Assembly (NCBI GenBank): GCA_001872285.1
Contig: MNXU01000021.1
Span: 1 to 36,502, forward strand
Source: Betaproteobacteria bacterium CG2_30_68_42
GTDB lineage: Bacteria; Pseudomonadota; Gammaproteobacteria; Burkholderiales; Rhodocyclaceae
DNA length: 36,502 nt
Reading direction: 5' to 3'
Each line of letters begins with the position of its first letter. Position 1 is the first letter of the stretch. The notes under the pieces were generated by a model, which did no database searches, was not told the DNA's origin, and saw nothing but the letters and a program-made list of their open reading frames with translations. The translations under genes were made by a program, and so were the position numbers. Shown here one piece after another: positions 18,501 to 29,420 of the stretch.

Positions 18501-19244
18501 TCAGCATGGCTCCCAGGCCAGGAAGTCGTCCCACACGACATCGCCCGCGCGCACCGGCACGCCGGCGGCGGTCACCGACTGCGGGCCAGGCTCCGCGATG
18601 CGCACCGCGATCTGCGCGGCCGAGAACTCCGCCACCTCTCCGCGAATGCGCGTGCGGTTGCCGATTCCGATCGCAACCCACTGGCACACGCGCACGCCGG
18701 GCCGGGCGAGCGCCGCGCGCGCCGCAGCGATCGCCTGCGCGCGCAGCCGCATCATCGGGGTGGGCGGCCCCGTCATGACATCGTTCTCCCACGGCCCGGC
18801 ATAGCGGTCACCGCTCGGCCATGTATAGACGCCGTACCCATGGCGCCTGTCGGATCGGTATTCTCCTTCGTAGCGCTCCCCCGCCCAGCGCCCGCGCCCC
18901 CAGGTGTAGGCGCCGCGCCCGTGCCTGCGATCCTCGAAGAATTCGCCCTCGTAGCGGTCGCCGCTCGGCCAGACCTTCACCCCGCGCCCGTGCTTCATCC
19001 CTGCCCAAAACTCGCCCTCGTAGCGCGCGCTGCCCTCGGCGCGGCCGCGGCCCGAGGCGAGCCCATCGACACACCCGCCTTCGTAGCGGCCCGGAAGCTC
19101 GGGATCGAGGACGCGGCAGGGGGACTGGGCGAGGGAGAACTGCGGGATCGTGCCGGCCAGCAGCACGGCCGCCGTGAGCACGACGGCGCGACTGTATCCG
19201 ATGGCGCGGGGCGCGCGCGCGATTCGAATGCTCACGAGGGCCAT
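18501..19244 (-). CDS. Exported MORN-repeat protein
   Basis: 247 aa, the function is not known. The N-terminal segment MALVSIRIARAPRAIGYSRA with VVLTAAVLLAGTIPQFSLAQ is a signal peptide, cut near LAQ-SP. Then come about five MORN motifs of the form YEGEFWAGMKHGRGVKVWPSG, YEGEFFEDRRHGRGAYTWG, YEGEYRSDRRHGYGVYTWP and YAGPWENDVMTG (residues about 50-150). The last 90 residues form an unassigned domain containing RVCQWVAIGIGNRTRIRGEV. MORN arrays bind lipids or proteins in other systems. A TATATT -10 ends 5 bp before the ATG, so the transcript could be leaderless. Confidence 0.8.
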   Translation of the reverse strand: MALVSIRIARAPRAIGYSRAVVLTAAVLLAGTIPQFSLAQSPCRVLDPELPGRYEGGCVDGLASGRGRAEGSARYEGEFWAGMKHGRGVKVWPSGDRYEGEFFEDRRHGRGAYTWGRGRWAGERYEGEYRSDRRHGYGVYTWPSGDRYAGPWENDVMTGPPTPMMRLRAQAIAAARAALARPGVRVCQWVAIGIGNRTRIRGEVAEFSAAQIAVRIAEPGPQSVTAAGVPVRAGDVVWDDFLAWEPC

Positions 19245-19682
19245 GCGCGAATATATCCCCGCGCCGGACGAAGCGCGCAAGTCAGCGCGAGGCTGCAGAT
19301 CGCGCAGAGCTCCGACAGCGCACGAAGGGGGTGGCCGGCAGGTGTCGAAAAACTTGCCACGATCCGCACGCCGCCCGATCTCGTCGAGGGCGATTCGCCG
19401 CGCCGACCTTGCGCGAGAACCGTTTCGGACCACCGCGCCGCCGGCAGGCAGCAGATCGAAGTTTGAATGCCCCAGTCCCGGCAGTCGCTTTGCGTCGGGC
19501 TGTCTTGCCCGCCGGCCCGCCATGCGATCGGCCGGCGCCGGAGATTTCGATTCCGGGCTTCGGGAAAAGGCTGTCAGAAGCGAAATATGGTGGCCATCCT
19601 TGTCGACAGACTTTACACAGTGACCCGATCAGCCCCGTCAGGAATTTCGCATTTGCCATTTATTCATTGCGTTAGTAACATC
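19245..19682. other. Intergenic region between MORN and PEP-CTERM genes
   Basis: No gene is supported in about 440 bp. The MORN-gene -10 (TATATT, 19250-19255 on the minus strand) is at its left end. At 19601-19608 there is a perfect TGTCGACA palindrome, about 75 bp upstream of the sigma54 -24 element, a plausible distance for an enhancer-binding protein site. The last 130 bp turn AT-richer. Confidence 0.4.
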
Positions 19683-19696
19683 GGCCTGCTTCCTGC
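19683..19696 (+). promoter_or_regulatory. Candidate sigma54 (RpoN) promoter of the PEP-CTERM gene
   Basis: GGCCTGCTTCCTGC fits the -24/-12 rule of GG-N10-GC and resembles the consensus TGGCACG-N4-TTGCA (here CGGCCTG-CTTC-CTGCA). The start would be near 19708, leaving about 27 nt with the GGAGG ribosome binding site before ATG 19735. PEP-CTERM genes are known to be controlled by the PrsK/PrsR two-component system through RpoN, which supports the call. Confidence 0.55.
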
Positions 19697-19734
19697 ATGC
19701 AGAACCCCGACCATTGCGAGCGGAGGTTGAAATC

Positions 19735-20445
19735 ATGAAAGCGCTTGTCACTGCCATCTCTTCCATCGCTGCCCTGACCTTGTCCGCGCCGGCGTTCGCG
19801 TTGGTGGCTAACGGCGATTTCGAAACTGCCGAGGCCGTCTCTGGGGTACCCACGACCGCCGGGGACTGGGGCCAGGATCTGGCAACGATCGTAGCCGCAG
19901 AGAACGGGATCTCGCCATTCTCCGGCAGCCGAATGCTCAGATTCGACAGCACGTCGAGCACGTTGCCCGGGTCCGGCCTCGGGTCCGACGTGACGCAGCT
20001 CATCGATCTCACCCCGGATGCCGCCGCGATCGCGGCGGGGGCCACCCTGTCGGCGGCTGCGTTTTTCAATCGCGTTACCGGCGACAGCAACACGGATACC
20101 GAGTTCAATATCGCCCTCAGGGCGTACCACGGCGTCCTCGCCTCCTTTGCGGACGCCAGCTTTTCCAGTAGTCCATTGGCATTGTCCTCGAACGCGCTTT
20201 TCTCCGACGGCAATCCCGCCACTTGGGAAACGCTCGGCACCTCGCTGGACCTCCCCGTGAATACGACGTTCGTCGCGCTGACGATCACGGCTCGCGAGAA
20301 TGTTCTGAACAGCACCCCGGAATTCGACGGCCACTATGCAGACAACGTATCCGCGTCGCTGGCAGCGGTTCCAGAGCCGGAGACCTACGCGCTGTTCCTG
20401 GCAGGTTTGGGACTTGTCGCTCTGGCTCGCCGTCATCGATCCTGA
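19735..20445 (+). CDS. PEP-CTERM sorting domain protein
   Basis: 236 aa. A surface or secreted protein handled by exosortase. The N-terminus MKALVTAISSIAALTLSAPA FALVANGDFETA is a signal peptide followed by the 'NGDFE' start common in carbohydrate-binding-like beta domains. The C-terminus AAVPEPETYALFLAGLGLVA plus LARRHRS is a canonical PEP motif, hydrophobic helix and basic tail. The middle is Ala/Thr/Ser-rich with no recognised domain. The GGAGG ribosome binding site is 9 bp upstream. Exosortase is not in this window; PEP-CTERM genes are usually found together with EPS loci such as the one that follows. Confidence 0.9.
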   Translation: MKALVTAISSIAALTLSAPAFALVANGDFETAEAVSGVPTTAGDWGQDLATIVAAENGISPFSGSRMLRFDSTSSTLPGSGLGSDVTQLIDLTPDAAAIAAGATLSAAAFFNRVTGDSNTDTEFNIALRAYHGVLASFADASFSSSPLALSSNALFSDGNPATWETLGTSLDLPVNTTFVALTITARENVLNSTPEFDGHYADNVSASLAAVPEPETYALFLAGLGLVALARRHRS

Positions 20446-20476
20446 CCGCTGACCCACGCATTACCGCCGGTCAAAT

Positions 20477-21631
20477 TCACCCGGACACCGCCGGCTGCTG
20501 CAACACCTGTTCGATCGTCGAAAGATACCGCCCGATCACGACGCTCTCGTCGAACTCGCGCTCCATCTTGCGGCGCCCCGCGTCGCCCATCCGTCTGCGC
20601 GCCTCGGGTGCCAGCGCCAGCATGCGCTGCATCTTCTCGGACAGGTCGCGGGCGTCGCGCGGCGCGCACAGCAATCCGGTGACTCCGTCCTCGACGACGT
20701 GACGACATCCGGCAACGTCGGTCGCGATGACCGGAATCCCCATCGCCGAGGCTTCCAGCAGGCAACGCGGCGTCCCTTCCCGGTAAGAGGGCAGCACGAC
20801 GCAGTCTGCCTGCGCGAACACCGGCACGACATCGTCGGTCGCACCCAGATACCGGATCAGGCCGGCGGCTTGCCAGGACGCGACTTCCTGCCGCGGGACC
20901 GCGGAAGGATTCTTGACATCGAGGAAGCCGACGACGCGGAACTCGATCTGGGAATTCGCCGCGCGCAGGATCCGGGCGGCCTCGACGAACTCGGCGAGCC
21001 CCTTGTCCCACAACAACCTGGCCGCGAGCAGAAAGACGAACGGCCCATTCGTGGCGGCCCGCTGGGACGGATCGAACCGAGCGAGGTCGACTCCGGATCC
21101 CGGCAAGGATTCGCTGCGCGCGGGTCGAACCAGCCGGTTACGCTCGAAGAGGCGCCGGTCATCCTCGTTTTGAAAGAACACGCGATACGGATGTCTCAGC
21201 GCCGCGCGATACAACTGCCGGACGACCCACGTCAGCCATCCACCCTGGATGAAGCCGCTTCCGAGCCCGGAAATGGTCGCGAGCACTGGAATTCCTGCCA
21301 GTCTGCCCGCCATCGAGCAGTAGATGTTTACTTTCGGCGTAAAGGTGAGCAGCACGTCGGGCCGCTCGCGGCGAAAAATGCCGATCAGCCGAAGGACCAA
21401 GGCGCCGTCGGCGAGAGGGTTGGTGCCGGCATTGTCCATGACAAGAGGATGATGCCCGGCACCCAGGCCGTGGATTCGGTCGACATAAGCATCGACGGGG
21501 GACAGCACGGTCACCCGATGGCCTTCGCGCAACAGGGCCTCGATGAGGCGGCTGCGGAAGTTGACGACGAACCATGTGGTATTCGCGGCGATCCAGACCT
21601 CCCAGGGCCGCCGCATGTCTGCTAGCCCCAC
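20477..21631 (-). CDS. Family 4 glycosyltransferase (PglA/CapM-like)
   Basis: 384 aa from the GTG at 21631, chosen because GGAGG lies 9 bp upstream; ATG 21616 and GTG 21640 are alternatives. The N-terminal EVWIAANTTWFVVNFRSRLI, LTFTPKVNIYCSMAGRLAG, ATISGLGSGFIQ, VFFQNEDDRRLF and GSGVDLARF follow the pattern of GalNAc/bacillosamine GT4 transferases. The C-terminal E-x7-E region is PSYREGTPRCLLEASAMGIPVIATD. It is the last gene of the EPS operon and probably adds a sugar to a polyprenyl-linked repeat unit. Confidence 0.9.
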   Translation of the reverse strand: MGLADMRRPWEVWIAANTTWFVVNFRSRLIEALLREGHRVTVLSPVDAYVDRIHGLGAGHHPLVMDNAGTNPLADGALVLRLIGIFRRERPDVLLTFTPKVNIYCSMAGRLAGIPVLATISGLGSGFIQGGWLTWVVRQLYRAALRHPYRVFFQNEDDRRLFERNRLVRPARSESLPGSGVDLARFDPSQRAATNGPFVFLLAARLLWDKGLAEFVEAARILRAANSQIEFRVVGFLDVKNPSAVPRQEVASWQAAGLIRYLGATDDVVPVFAQADCVVLPSYREGTPRCLLEASAMGIPVIATDVAGCRHVVEDGVTGLLCAPRDARDLSEKMQRMLALAPEARRRMGDAGRRKMEREFDESVVIGRYLSTIEQVLQQPAVSG

Positions 21632-21667
21632 GCGGTGCACCCTCCGAAGCGCGCCGCTCTGCGCGCG

Positions 21668-23689
<2,022 letters not shown>

Positions 23690-23791
23690 CAGCGACGCTT
23701 CCCGAAGCCACGGATACGTATCGGCTCGATGCCCGCCCCGCCGGCATTGCCGGCCCTGCGATCCGACCATCGCCGCTCGGAATGCATCGCG

Positions 23792-24946
23792 TCACCCATC
23801 GACGGCATCCACCTCGAAAGCGTCGCTCACGGACCGATCGGTGAGCAGCCCGCCTCGCACCGTCAGGCGCCCGCGTTTCGCGGGCAGCATTTCCGCGTGC
23901 ATCACCGCCTGCGCAGCGGTGCGGGCGAACCCGCTGACGCGTATGCGATCCCAGACATTGCGCGTCTGGTTCACATCCGGCTTCCCGTCGTGGGTATAGG
24001 AGCGGAAGAGCACCGGATAACCGGTCGACGCTTCCGCATCCACGTCCAGATCGACCGAGACATCCCGGATCACGCCGGCGCCGGTGCCGGGACCCGGCTG
24101 CTGCTCGAAAACGACCAGGCCGTGCGGAGCCTTGATGCGCGTGCCCCTCGCGAAATACCGAAGCACGATGTCGGAGGTGTCGAACTCGTAGCGCTTGATC
24201 AGGCAGTCTGCGCTCGCCTGCGCGCCATTCATCGAGCGGACGGAGACCCGGTGCCCCGTAACACCGTAGACGAAGTAGGACCGGTTGCAATTCGTCGTCT
24301 CGATCGATCCGATCACCATGTCATCACCGTTTTCCTGGCAGTTCACGCCGTAGTAACAATCCTCGCAGACGAGCCGATCGACGCGAATGCCGCTGACACG
24401 GTTGGCTGTGCGGCCTTTCACCAGGATCCCCGCCACGAGGTTTCTGGCCGTAACCCGGCCGAAAGAGATTCCGCTGGAGGGCCCGGTCTGACCGACGATC
24501 ATGAACCCGACGGCTCCACGCCACTTCTGGCGTGCGTCCCCGCCATGGTCCACGATCTCGAAATCGCCGACGAACAGATCGCTGACGCTGGAGACGCCGA
24601 AAACCGTGGTGACCGCCTTCTCGATCGTATTCACGATCAATCTGACCCGTCCCTGCGAGCGGATGCGGATCCGGCCGCCGCGCAGGCTTATCGCGGTGGA
24701 CGGAATCGAGCGTCCCAACTCGCCGAGGTAATAGTCGCCCTCGGGGAACACGATGCTCTTCGACGCGCGCAAGGCGCTCACGACTGCCGCCCTGTCGTTG
24801 GTGGCGCCGTCGCCTTTGGCACCGAAGTCCTTGACCGACACACTGCCGGCCTCCACATCTGCGCGCGCGCCGGCAGTCGCGGCCGATAGGCCGACGAACC
24901 CTGTAGCCGCCAGACCACGAAGAAACGCCCGCCGGTAGACGTCCAT
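23792..24946 (-). CDS. Tat-exported pectate-lyase-fold (right-handed beta-helix) protein
   Basis: 384 aa. The N-terminus MDVYRRAFLRGLAATGFVGL has the twin-arginine RRAFLRG motif, and cleavage is likely near AGARA-DV. The mature part begins VKDFGAKGDGATNDRAAVVS, the signature start of the Pectate_lyase_3 family (phage-tailspike and EPS-lyase type), and is rich in short beta repeats. The ATG at 24946 follows GGAGG by 9 bp; an upstream ATG at 24979 overlaps the previous stop. Within an EPS operon it probably binds, cuts or epimerises the polysaccharide in the periplasm. Catalytic residues cannot be picked by eye. Confidence 0.85.
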   Translation of the reverse strand: MDVYRRAFLRGLAATGFVGLSAATAGARADVEAGSVSVKDFGAKGDGATNDRAAVVSALRASKSIVFPEGDYYLGELGRSIPSTAISLRGGRIRIRSQGRVRLIVNTIEKAVTTVFGVSSVSDLFVGDFEIVDHGGDARQKWRGAVGFMIVGQTGPSSGISFGRVTARNLVAGILVKGRTANRVSGIRVDRLVCEDCYYGVNCQENGDDMVIGSIETTNCNRSYFVYGVTGHRVSVRSMNGAQASADCLIKRYEFDTSDIVLRYFARGTRIKAPHGLVVFEQQPGPGTGAGVIRDVSVDLDVDAEASTGYPVLFRSYTHDGKPDVNQTRNVWDRIRVSGFARTAAQAVMHAEMLPAKRGRLTVRGGLLTDRSVSDAFEVDAVDG

Positions 24947-24975
24947 TGCCGCAAGCCTCCGCACAGAAGACAACA

Positions 24976-25983
24976 TCATGAACCGCAGCCGTCGCTCGCG
25001 AAGCTCGCCATGTTCGCGCTCCGCAGCCTGCCTGCGGCACACCTCCCCGCGATCAGGTCACAAACCTCAGCCAGTCTCGCAATCCCGTGACCGAGCGCAG
25101 GCCCGAGATTGTGCTCGTGAAACCAGAGGTGGAACACCTCGCCCGGCGCCATGCCGTCGAGTGCGCGGCACAGCCTGTTCAGGTGAAAGCCCCACAATGC
25201 GTGCGGCAAATCGAAGCGCACGAAAGCGGATGCACGGCAATCGCGCCCGTCGATGGCGCTCGCCGTATGCGCGAGGGGGATCAGCGCATCCGCGAATCGA
25301 AGCCCCCGGGAGACGATATCCTGGTGACGCGACGCGAAGCGATTGTAGTACCAAGGCAGCGGATTCCCGCGCCAAACGCGAATCCCGGCCTGCGCAACGA
25401 CGTCGAGAAAGTTCGGCTGATTCCGGGGAAATACCAGGCTGACCGGCGCGCGCCCGAAGCGGTCCGTCCACAACCTGCGCACGGCTTCCAGATCGCCCGC
25501 GACGTCGTGCGCGGTGATGCCGGGTTCGAGCATGAAGATGTGGGAAAATGTATGCGTACCCAGATCCACCCCCTGAGAATTCGCGATCAGCCCGAGCTCG
25601 GCCGGAAGGAAATGTAGCGTGCCGTCCGGGTCGAGATCGGCATAACGCGCATCGATCGCCAGTTCGCCAGCCTCATAGGACGGCGGCGCCGGTGCTCGAG
25701 CGAAGTACTCGTCCCAGCCCGTACAAGCAAGCGCTCCGACTGCCGCCCAAGTGGCTTTCAAGCCGCGCTCGCCAAGGATGCGCAGGATCTCGGGAACCGC
25801 CGCCCGTCCGGCCTCGAGGTTTGCCCGATACGCGTTCATATCCAGCCCGAGCCTATCATGCATGCCCCAGCGCATCTCCAGGTCGATGGAGATGGCGACG
25901 GAGCGCTCCGGGCCGTGCGGCCCCGTGGGTGCGCTCCCGCGCGAGGCGACCGCAGGCGATTGCGTTTCGAGCGATCGAGTCAC
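24976..25983 (-). CDS. Polysaccharide deacetylase-like protein (CE4 fold)
   Basis: 335 aa. The core has VAISIDLEMRWGMHDRLGLD (motif 1-like), LKATWAAVGALA, LGTHTFSHIFMLEPGIT (motif 2 with the His residues) and SLVFPRNQPNFLDVVAQAG (motif 3-like). This branch resembles deacetylases associated with EPS and PEP-CTERM loci. The start is a GTG at 25983 with AGGAGG 8 bp upstream, well placed after the GNAT gene stop at 26121. No signal peptide is seen. An extended frame to 26310 runs over the GNAT gene and is rejected. Confidence 0.82.
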   Translation of the reverse strand: MTRSLETQSPAVASRGSAPTGPHGPERSVAISIDLEMRWGMHDRLGLDMNAYRANLEAGRAAVPEILRILGERGLKATWAAVGALACTGWDEYFARAPAPPSYEAGELAIDARYADLDPDGTLHFLPAELGLIANSQGVDLGTHTFSHIFMLEPGITAHDVAGDLEAVRRLWTDRFGRAPVSLVFPRNQPNFLDVVAQAGIRVWRGNPLPWYYNRFASRHQDIVSRGLRFADALIPLAHTASAIDGRDCRASAFVRFDLPHALWGFHLNRLCRALDGMAPGEVFHLWFHEHNLGPALGHGIARLAEVCDLIAGRCAAGRLRSANMASFASDGCGS

Positions 25984-26120
25984 GCGACTGTCCTCCTGGC
26001 TTCGCGTGCGCTCGCCTCGCCCCGGCGGCTTCGGCCGAAGGCGCTGCACACGGACCACCGACAGCCCTGGGGGCGATCTCTCATACAGGTGCCCATGGCG
26101 CGCCGATGCAATCCCGCGAA

Positions 26121-27068
26121 TCAGCCAAAATCCGTCGCGGCCAGCGTCAGCAGATGCCATTGCCTGGGCGATCCATCCACCTGTGCCGGCGGAGTAGCGA
26201 AAAAGCGGTAATACTTGTGCATCCGAGGCAATGCCCATAGTCTGCGGGGTACCGGGACCGGATTGGCCTCGACGCCGGCAACCGGCCATGCGATCAGGGA
26301 GGGACGCCAAAGGCTCGCGGGCGGCCCCGCCTTCCAGAAATCCCCTCCCTGCCAGTCCACGATGAGATCCACCATCGGCCGGAAGGCGCGCCGCACCCAG
26401 TAGCCGAGCACCAGATTCCCCTGCCGCAACGACCCGACCCGATAGCTACGCGTGGGATGGCGAAAGAAACGCCACTCGATGAATGCCGCGTCTGCGGCGA
26501 TGACCGGCTGTCGCACGTTCGACTGCCACTGCAGCAACGGCCCGAAGTCCAGGCAGGGCAGCTCGTTCGGCGCGACATCCGCGCGCCGTCGAAAGCCGCG
26601 AAGCGGTAGTGGGCGCAGGGGCGCAATCCACTTCATGTCATAGCCCGGCTGAAAGACCATCCCGTTGCGCTTCCAGCCCGGGTAGGCCGCATCGTTGGGA
26701 TGGCCGATCAGCCATTCACCCTTCTCGTCGCATTCATGCTTGGCCACGCGGATCATCTTCACGAACAGCGACTTCGTGCGGTGCCGGGGATGCGTCAGGA
26801 CGTTGACGACCATGTGGGCAATGAACGTCCCATCGCCGCAGCGCAGCCGAAACGGGATGAGCCCCATCATGCCGATGAGCAATCCGCGCTCCAAGGCCGC
26901 GACGATCCTCCCCTGTCCGAACGGATTCCGGTTGTAGAGCCAGTCGAGGTACTCGCGCCTGCGCGCATCGTGCCCCGCGGGATAGTACGACGCGGCGAGC
27001 CCGACAACGGCGTCGGCGCCGATCTCGTCGAGCGGCCGAATCTCAATCGCGAGCCCGTCGGGTGCCAC
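26121..27068 (-). CDS. GNAT-type acyltransferase of the EPS locus
   Basis: About 315 aa. The N-terminal GNAT-like part has IEIRPLDEIGADAVVGLAAS, IAALERGLLIGMMGLIPF-like strands and HMVVNVLTHPRHRTKSLFVK, the acetyl-CoA-binding turn region. It is followed by WLIGHPNDAAYPGWKRNGM and a second half with IDWQ-like strands, reminiscent of two-domain GNAT or Fem-type enzymes. It may acylate a sugar or a lipid-linked precursor. The start is uncertain: GTG 27068 overlaps the upstream GT4 stop by 26 bp; ATGs at 27140 and 27155 would overlap it by about 100 bp. Confidence 0.72.
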   Translation of the reverse strand: MAPDGLAIEIRPLDEIGADAVVGLAASYYPAGHDARRREYLDWLYNRNPFGQGRIVAALERGLLIGMMGLIPFRLRCGDGTFIAHMVVNVLTHPRHRTKSLFVKMIRVAKHECDEKGEWLIGHPNDAAYPGWKRNGMVFQPGYDMKWIAPLRPLPLRGFRRRADVAPNELPCLDFGPLLQWQSNVRQPVIAADAAFIEWRFFRHPTRSYRVGSLRQGNLVLGYWVRRAFRPMVDLIVDWQGGDFWKAGPPASLWRPSLIAWPVAGVEANPVPVPRRLWALPRMHKYYRFFATPPAQVDGSPRQWHLLTLAATDFG

Positions 27069-28374
27069 GCGCCACGCCCGGCAATGTCGAAGGAGCCGTA
27101 ACGGACCGAACCACGGGTGCGGCAATGTCCGCCGCTGCATCCGCTTGCGGGGCATCGCGCTGCGCCCGGGACTCGCAGAGCGAGGCGTAAAGCCCCTCGT
27201 ATTGGGCCACGACGGATTCCAGCGGGAACAGTTCGCAGACCCTGGCGCGGGCGCGGGCGCCCAGTTGGCGCCGGCCGGCTTCCCCGATTGCAAGCAGCTC
27301 GACGATGGCGGCCGCCAGCGCAGCGGGATTTCCCGGGGGAACGACGCCGCCGGTGTCACCGACGATCCTCCCGCAATCACCGACATCGGTGACCGCGCAC
27401 GGCACGCCGCAGCTCATCGCTTCGCCCACCACGTTGGGAAAGGCTTCGCTCACTGAGCTGAGTGCGGCGATGTCCAGGGACGCCATCAGCCGAGGCATGT
27501 CGGTCCGCCTGCCCAGCAAGTGAAAGCGTTCGGTCAGCCCGGTTTCGTCGATCCATTCGGCCAGCGTCCGGTTGCCAGGGTCCACACCCTGACCACAAAG
27601 GACGAAATGAACATCGTGACGCGCAACGAAGCCATCGCCGGAACGCGCAAGCAATCCCGCGGACCGGACGAAGGTCGCGTGATCCTTGTCCGCGTGGAAG
27701 CGGGCGACGAGCCCCACGAGCAGGGCGTTCGACGCAACGCCCAACTCGGTGCGCACGGACAAACGCGCCTGCGGATCGGGCCGATAACGCCCGGCATCGA
27801 AACCATTCCGAATCAAAACCATCTTGCGCGCGCTGAAGCCGGCCGCGACGTGTTCCGTCAGTGCCCGCTCGGAGCAACACACGATCCTGTACGGAATCGA
27901 ACCGGACAGGATCCGGCCAAGACGAAAGACCCAATAGGTCGTTGCCCTGGCCTCCCCCTTTCGGGGCGGACTGCTGCGCAGATTCCAGATCACCGGCCGA
28001 ACGCCGCAGAGTCTCGCGACAATCCCGCCGATCACATCCGGATGGTAGAGCCAGGTCTGTACGATATCGGGCTCGATCGCCCGAATCGTGCGGGCCAGCG
28101 CAACAAGACTGCGAAATCCCAACTCCGCCCTGCGTAGCCCCAGTTCATGGACCGGCACGCCGAGCTTCTCGATCTGGTCACCGATGGTTCCCTCCGTGCC
28201 TTTCGTCCTCAAGACAATCACTTCAGATGCGAACCGATCGTGATCCATGTACCGGAGCAGGTTGTACAGAGCGGTCTCGGCACCGCCCACGCCGTTCAGG
28301 TCGGTGATCAGATGGAGCACGGTGATCCGGCGACCCACAGGTTTCACGTCGGATCTTGGGGCCGACGCGGTCAC
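27043..28374 (-). CDS. Family 4 glycosyltransferase
   Basis: 443 aa, start GTG at 28374 overlapping the upstream stop (GTGA). The N-terminus ITVLHLITDLNGVGGAETAL has the GGAE loop, followed by DIVQTWLYHPDVIGGIVARL, common in EPS GT4s, then VLIRNGFDAGRYRPD, GLVARFHADKDHATFV and the E-x7-E region SSVSEAFPNVVGEAMSCGVPCAVTD. The C-terminal 45 residues are Ala/Arg-rich and probably disordered. The tight coupling fixes it in the EPS operon. The donor is unknown. Confidence 0.92.
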   Translation of the reverse strand: MTASAPRSDVKPVGRRITVLHLITDLNGVGGAETALYNLLRYMDHDRFASEVIVLRTKGTEGTIGDQIEKLGVPVHELGLRRAELGFRSLVALARTIRAIEPDIVQTWLYHPDVIGGIVARLCGVRPVIWNLRSSPPRKGEARATTYWVFRLGRILSGSIPYRIVCCSERALTEHVAAGFSARKMVLIRNGFDAGRYRPDPQARLSVRTELGVASNALLVGLVARFHADKDHATFVRSAGLLARSGDGFVARHDVHFVLCGQGVDPGNRTLAEWIDETGLTERFHLLGRRTDMPRLMASLDIAALSSVSEAFPNVVGEAMSCGVPCAVTDVGDCGRIVGDTGGVVPPGNPAALAAAIVELLAIGEAGRRQLGARARARVCELFPLESVVAQYEGLYASLCESRAQRDAPQADAAADIAAPVVRSVTAPSTLPGVARGTRRARD

Positions 28375-29420
28375 CGGCCGACGACCCTGCGTATCAGGTT
28401 CGCCCACGCCTCGGCCGCATCCGAAACGGAATAGTGTCCCTCGACGATCCGCCTGCCAGTCAAACCCATCGATCGCCTGAGATCCTCGCTGCTCATCAAT
28501 TCGTCCATTGCCTCCCCCCACTGCCCGAGTGCGCGAACGCCAATGCCAACCGCACCTCGGCGAAGCACCTCGGAATTCATGCCGACGTCGGAAACGACGA
28601 CCGGCACGGCACAGGCCATGTACAGCAGCATCTTGTAACTGCATTTGCCGAGAGACCATTCACTCGCGTCGAGAGGCATGATACCAACGTCCATGCCCTG
28701 GATCATCTCGACCTCCCGTTCTTGCGTCCAGCGAACAAACTCGACTCGGTGCGGTTGAATCCGTTCAAAACGTGGTGGAACGTCCGACACTACCCGGAAT
28801 TTCCATTCCGGGTGTATTTCGAGAACATGTGCAATTGCGCTCTCTACGGTGCTCAGCAGTCGGAATCCGCTGCTGACACCGGACCATCCCAACACCGGCG
28901 TGTCCGTGCCCCTATCGCAGCGTGGCGTAAACCTGTCCAGATCCACCGCCGTTGGAATCACGCAAACGCTGCTGTTCCATGCAGAGAACCGATCGGCCAG
29001 AAAGGCATTCCCGCACACCACAGCATCGCATTTCCTCGCGATCTGTCGCGCCGCCAACCCGCCACGCCGCAACCAGATCGCGTCATCGACATCGAGTATC
29101 CGGGGCTCACCTGCCAGGAACTCGAACGTTGGTAACGTCGAGATCAACTCGCGCTGGAAAACGGTAAGCTCATATCGACGCGACGCAAGTAACCCGGGCA
29201 GTCGCTGTGCGCATGAGGCAACGAACCAAGCCGGCCGCGTCACGACCGAGCGTGGCGGGTACGCTCCGAACGTTGCCGGGAATTCGTCGAGAACGATTCC
29301 TTTTTCGAGCAATGCTGACCCGTACTGTCGAATCCGGAATCGCGCGGACGGAACGTCCGTTCCGCCCGTAAACGCGGCGACGCGTAACGCGGCGCGCGCG
29401 TCGAAGACCGGGCGTCGCAT
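28371..29420 (-). CDS. Glycosyltransferase (GT4-like)
   Basis: 349 aa. A divergent GT-B transferase. Recognisable parts are VAAFTGGTDVPSARFRIRQY, ILDVDDAIWLRRGG, CVIPTAVDLDRFTP, LGWSGVSSGFRLL and the C-terminal VGIMPLDASEWSLGKCSYKM followed by LLYMACAVPVVVSDVG. The E-x7-E Glu is replaced by the W-S-x-GKCSYKLLEY-like motif, typical of a subset of EPS transferases. The start ATG at 29420 overlaps the wzy-like stop by one base (TGATG); a GTG codon just before it would overlap by 4. Confidence 0.86.
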   Translation of the reverse strand: MRRPVFDARAALRVAAFTGGTDVPSARFRIRQYGSALLEKGIVLDEFPATFGAYPPRSVVTRPAWFVASCAQRLPGLLASRRYELTVFQRELISTLPTFEFLAGEPRILDVDDAIWLRRGGLAARQIARKCDAVVCGNAFLADRFSAWNSSVCVIPTAVDLDRFTPRCDRGTDTPVLGWSGVSSGFRLLSTVESAIAHVLEIHPEWKFRVVSDVPPRFERIQPHRVEFVRWTQEREVEMIQGMDVGIMPLDASEWSLGKCSYKMLLYMACAVPVVVSDVGMNSEVLRRGAVGIGVRALGQWGEAMDELMSSEDLRRSMGLTGRRIVEGHYSVSDAAEAWANLIRRVVGR

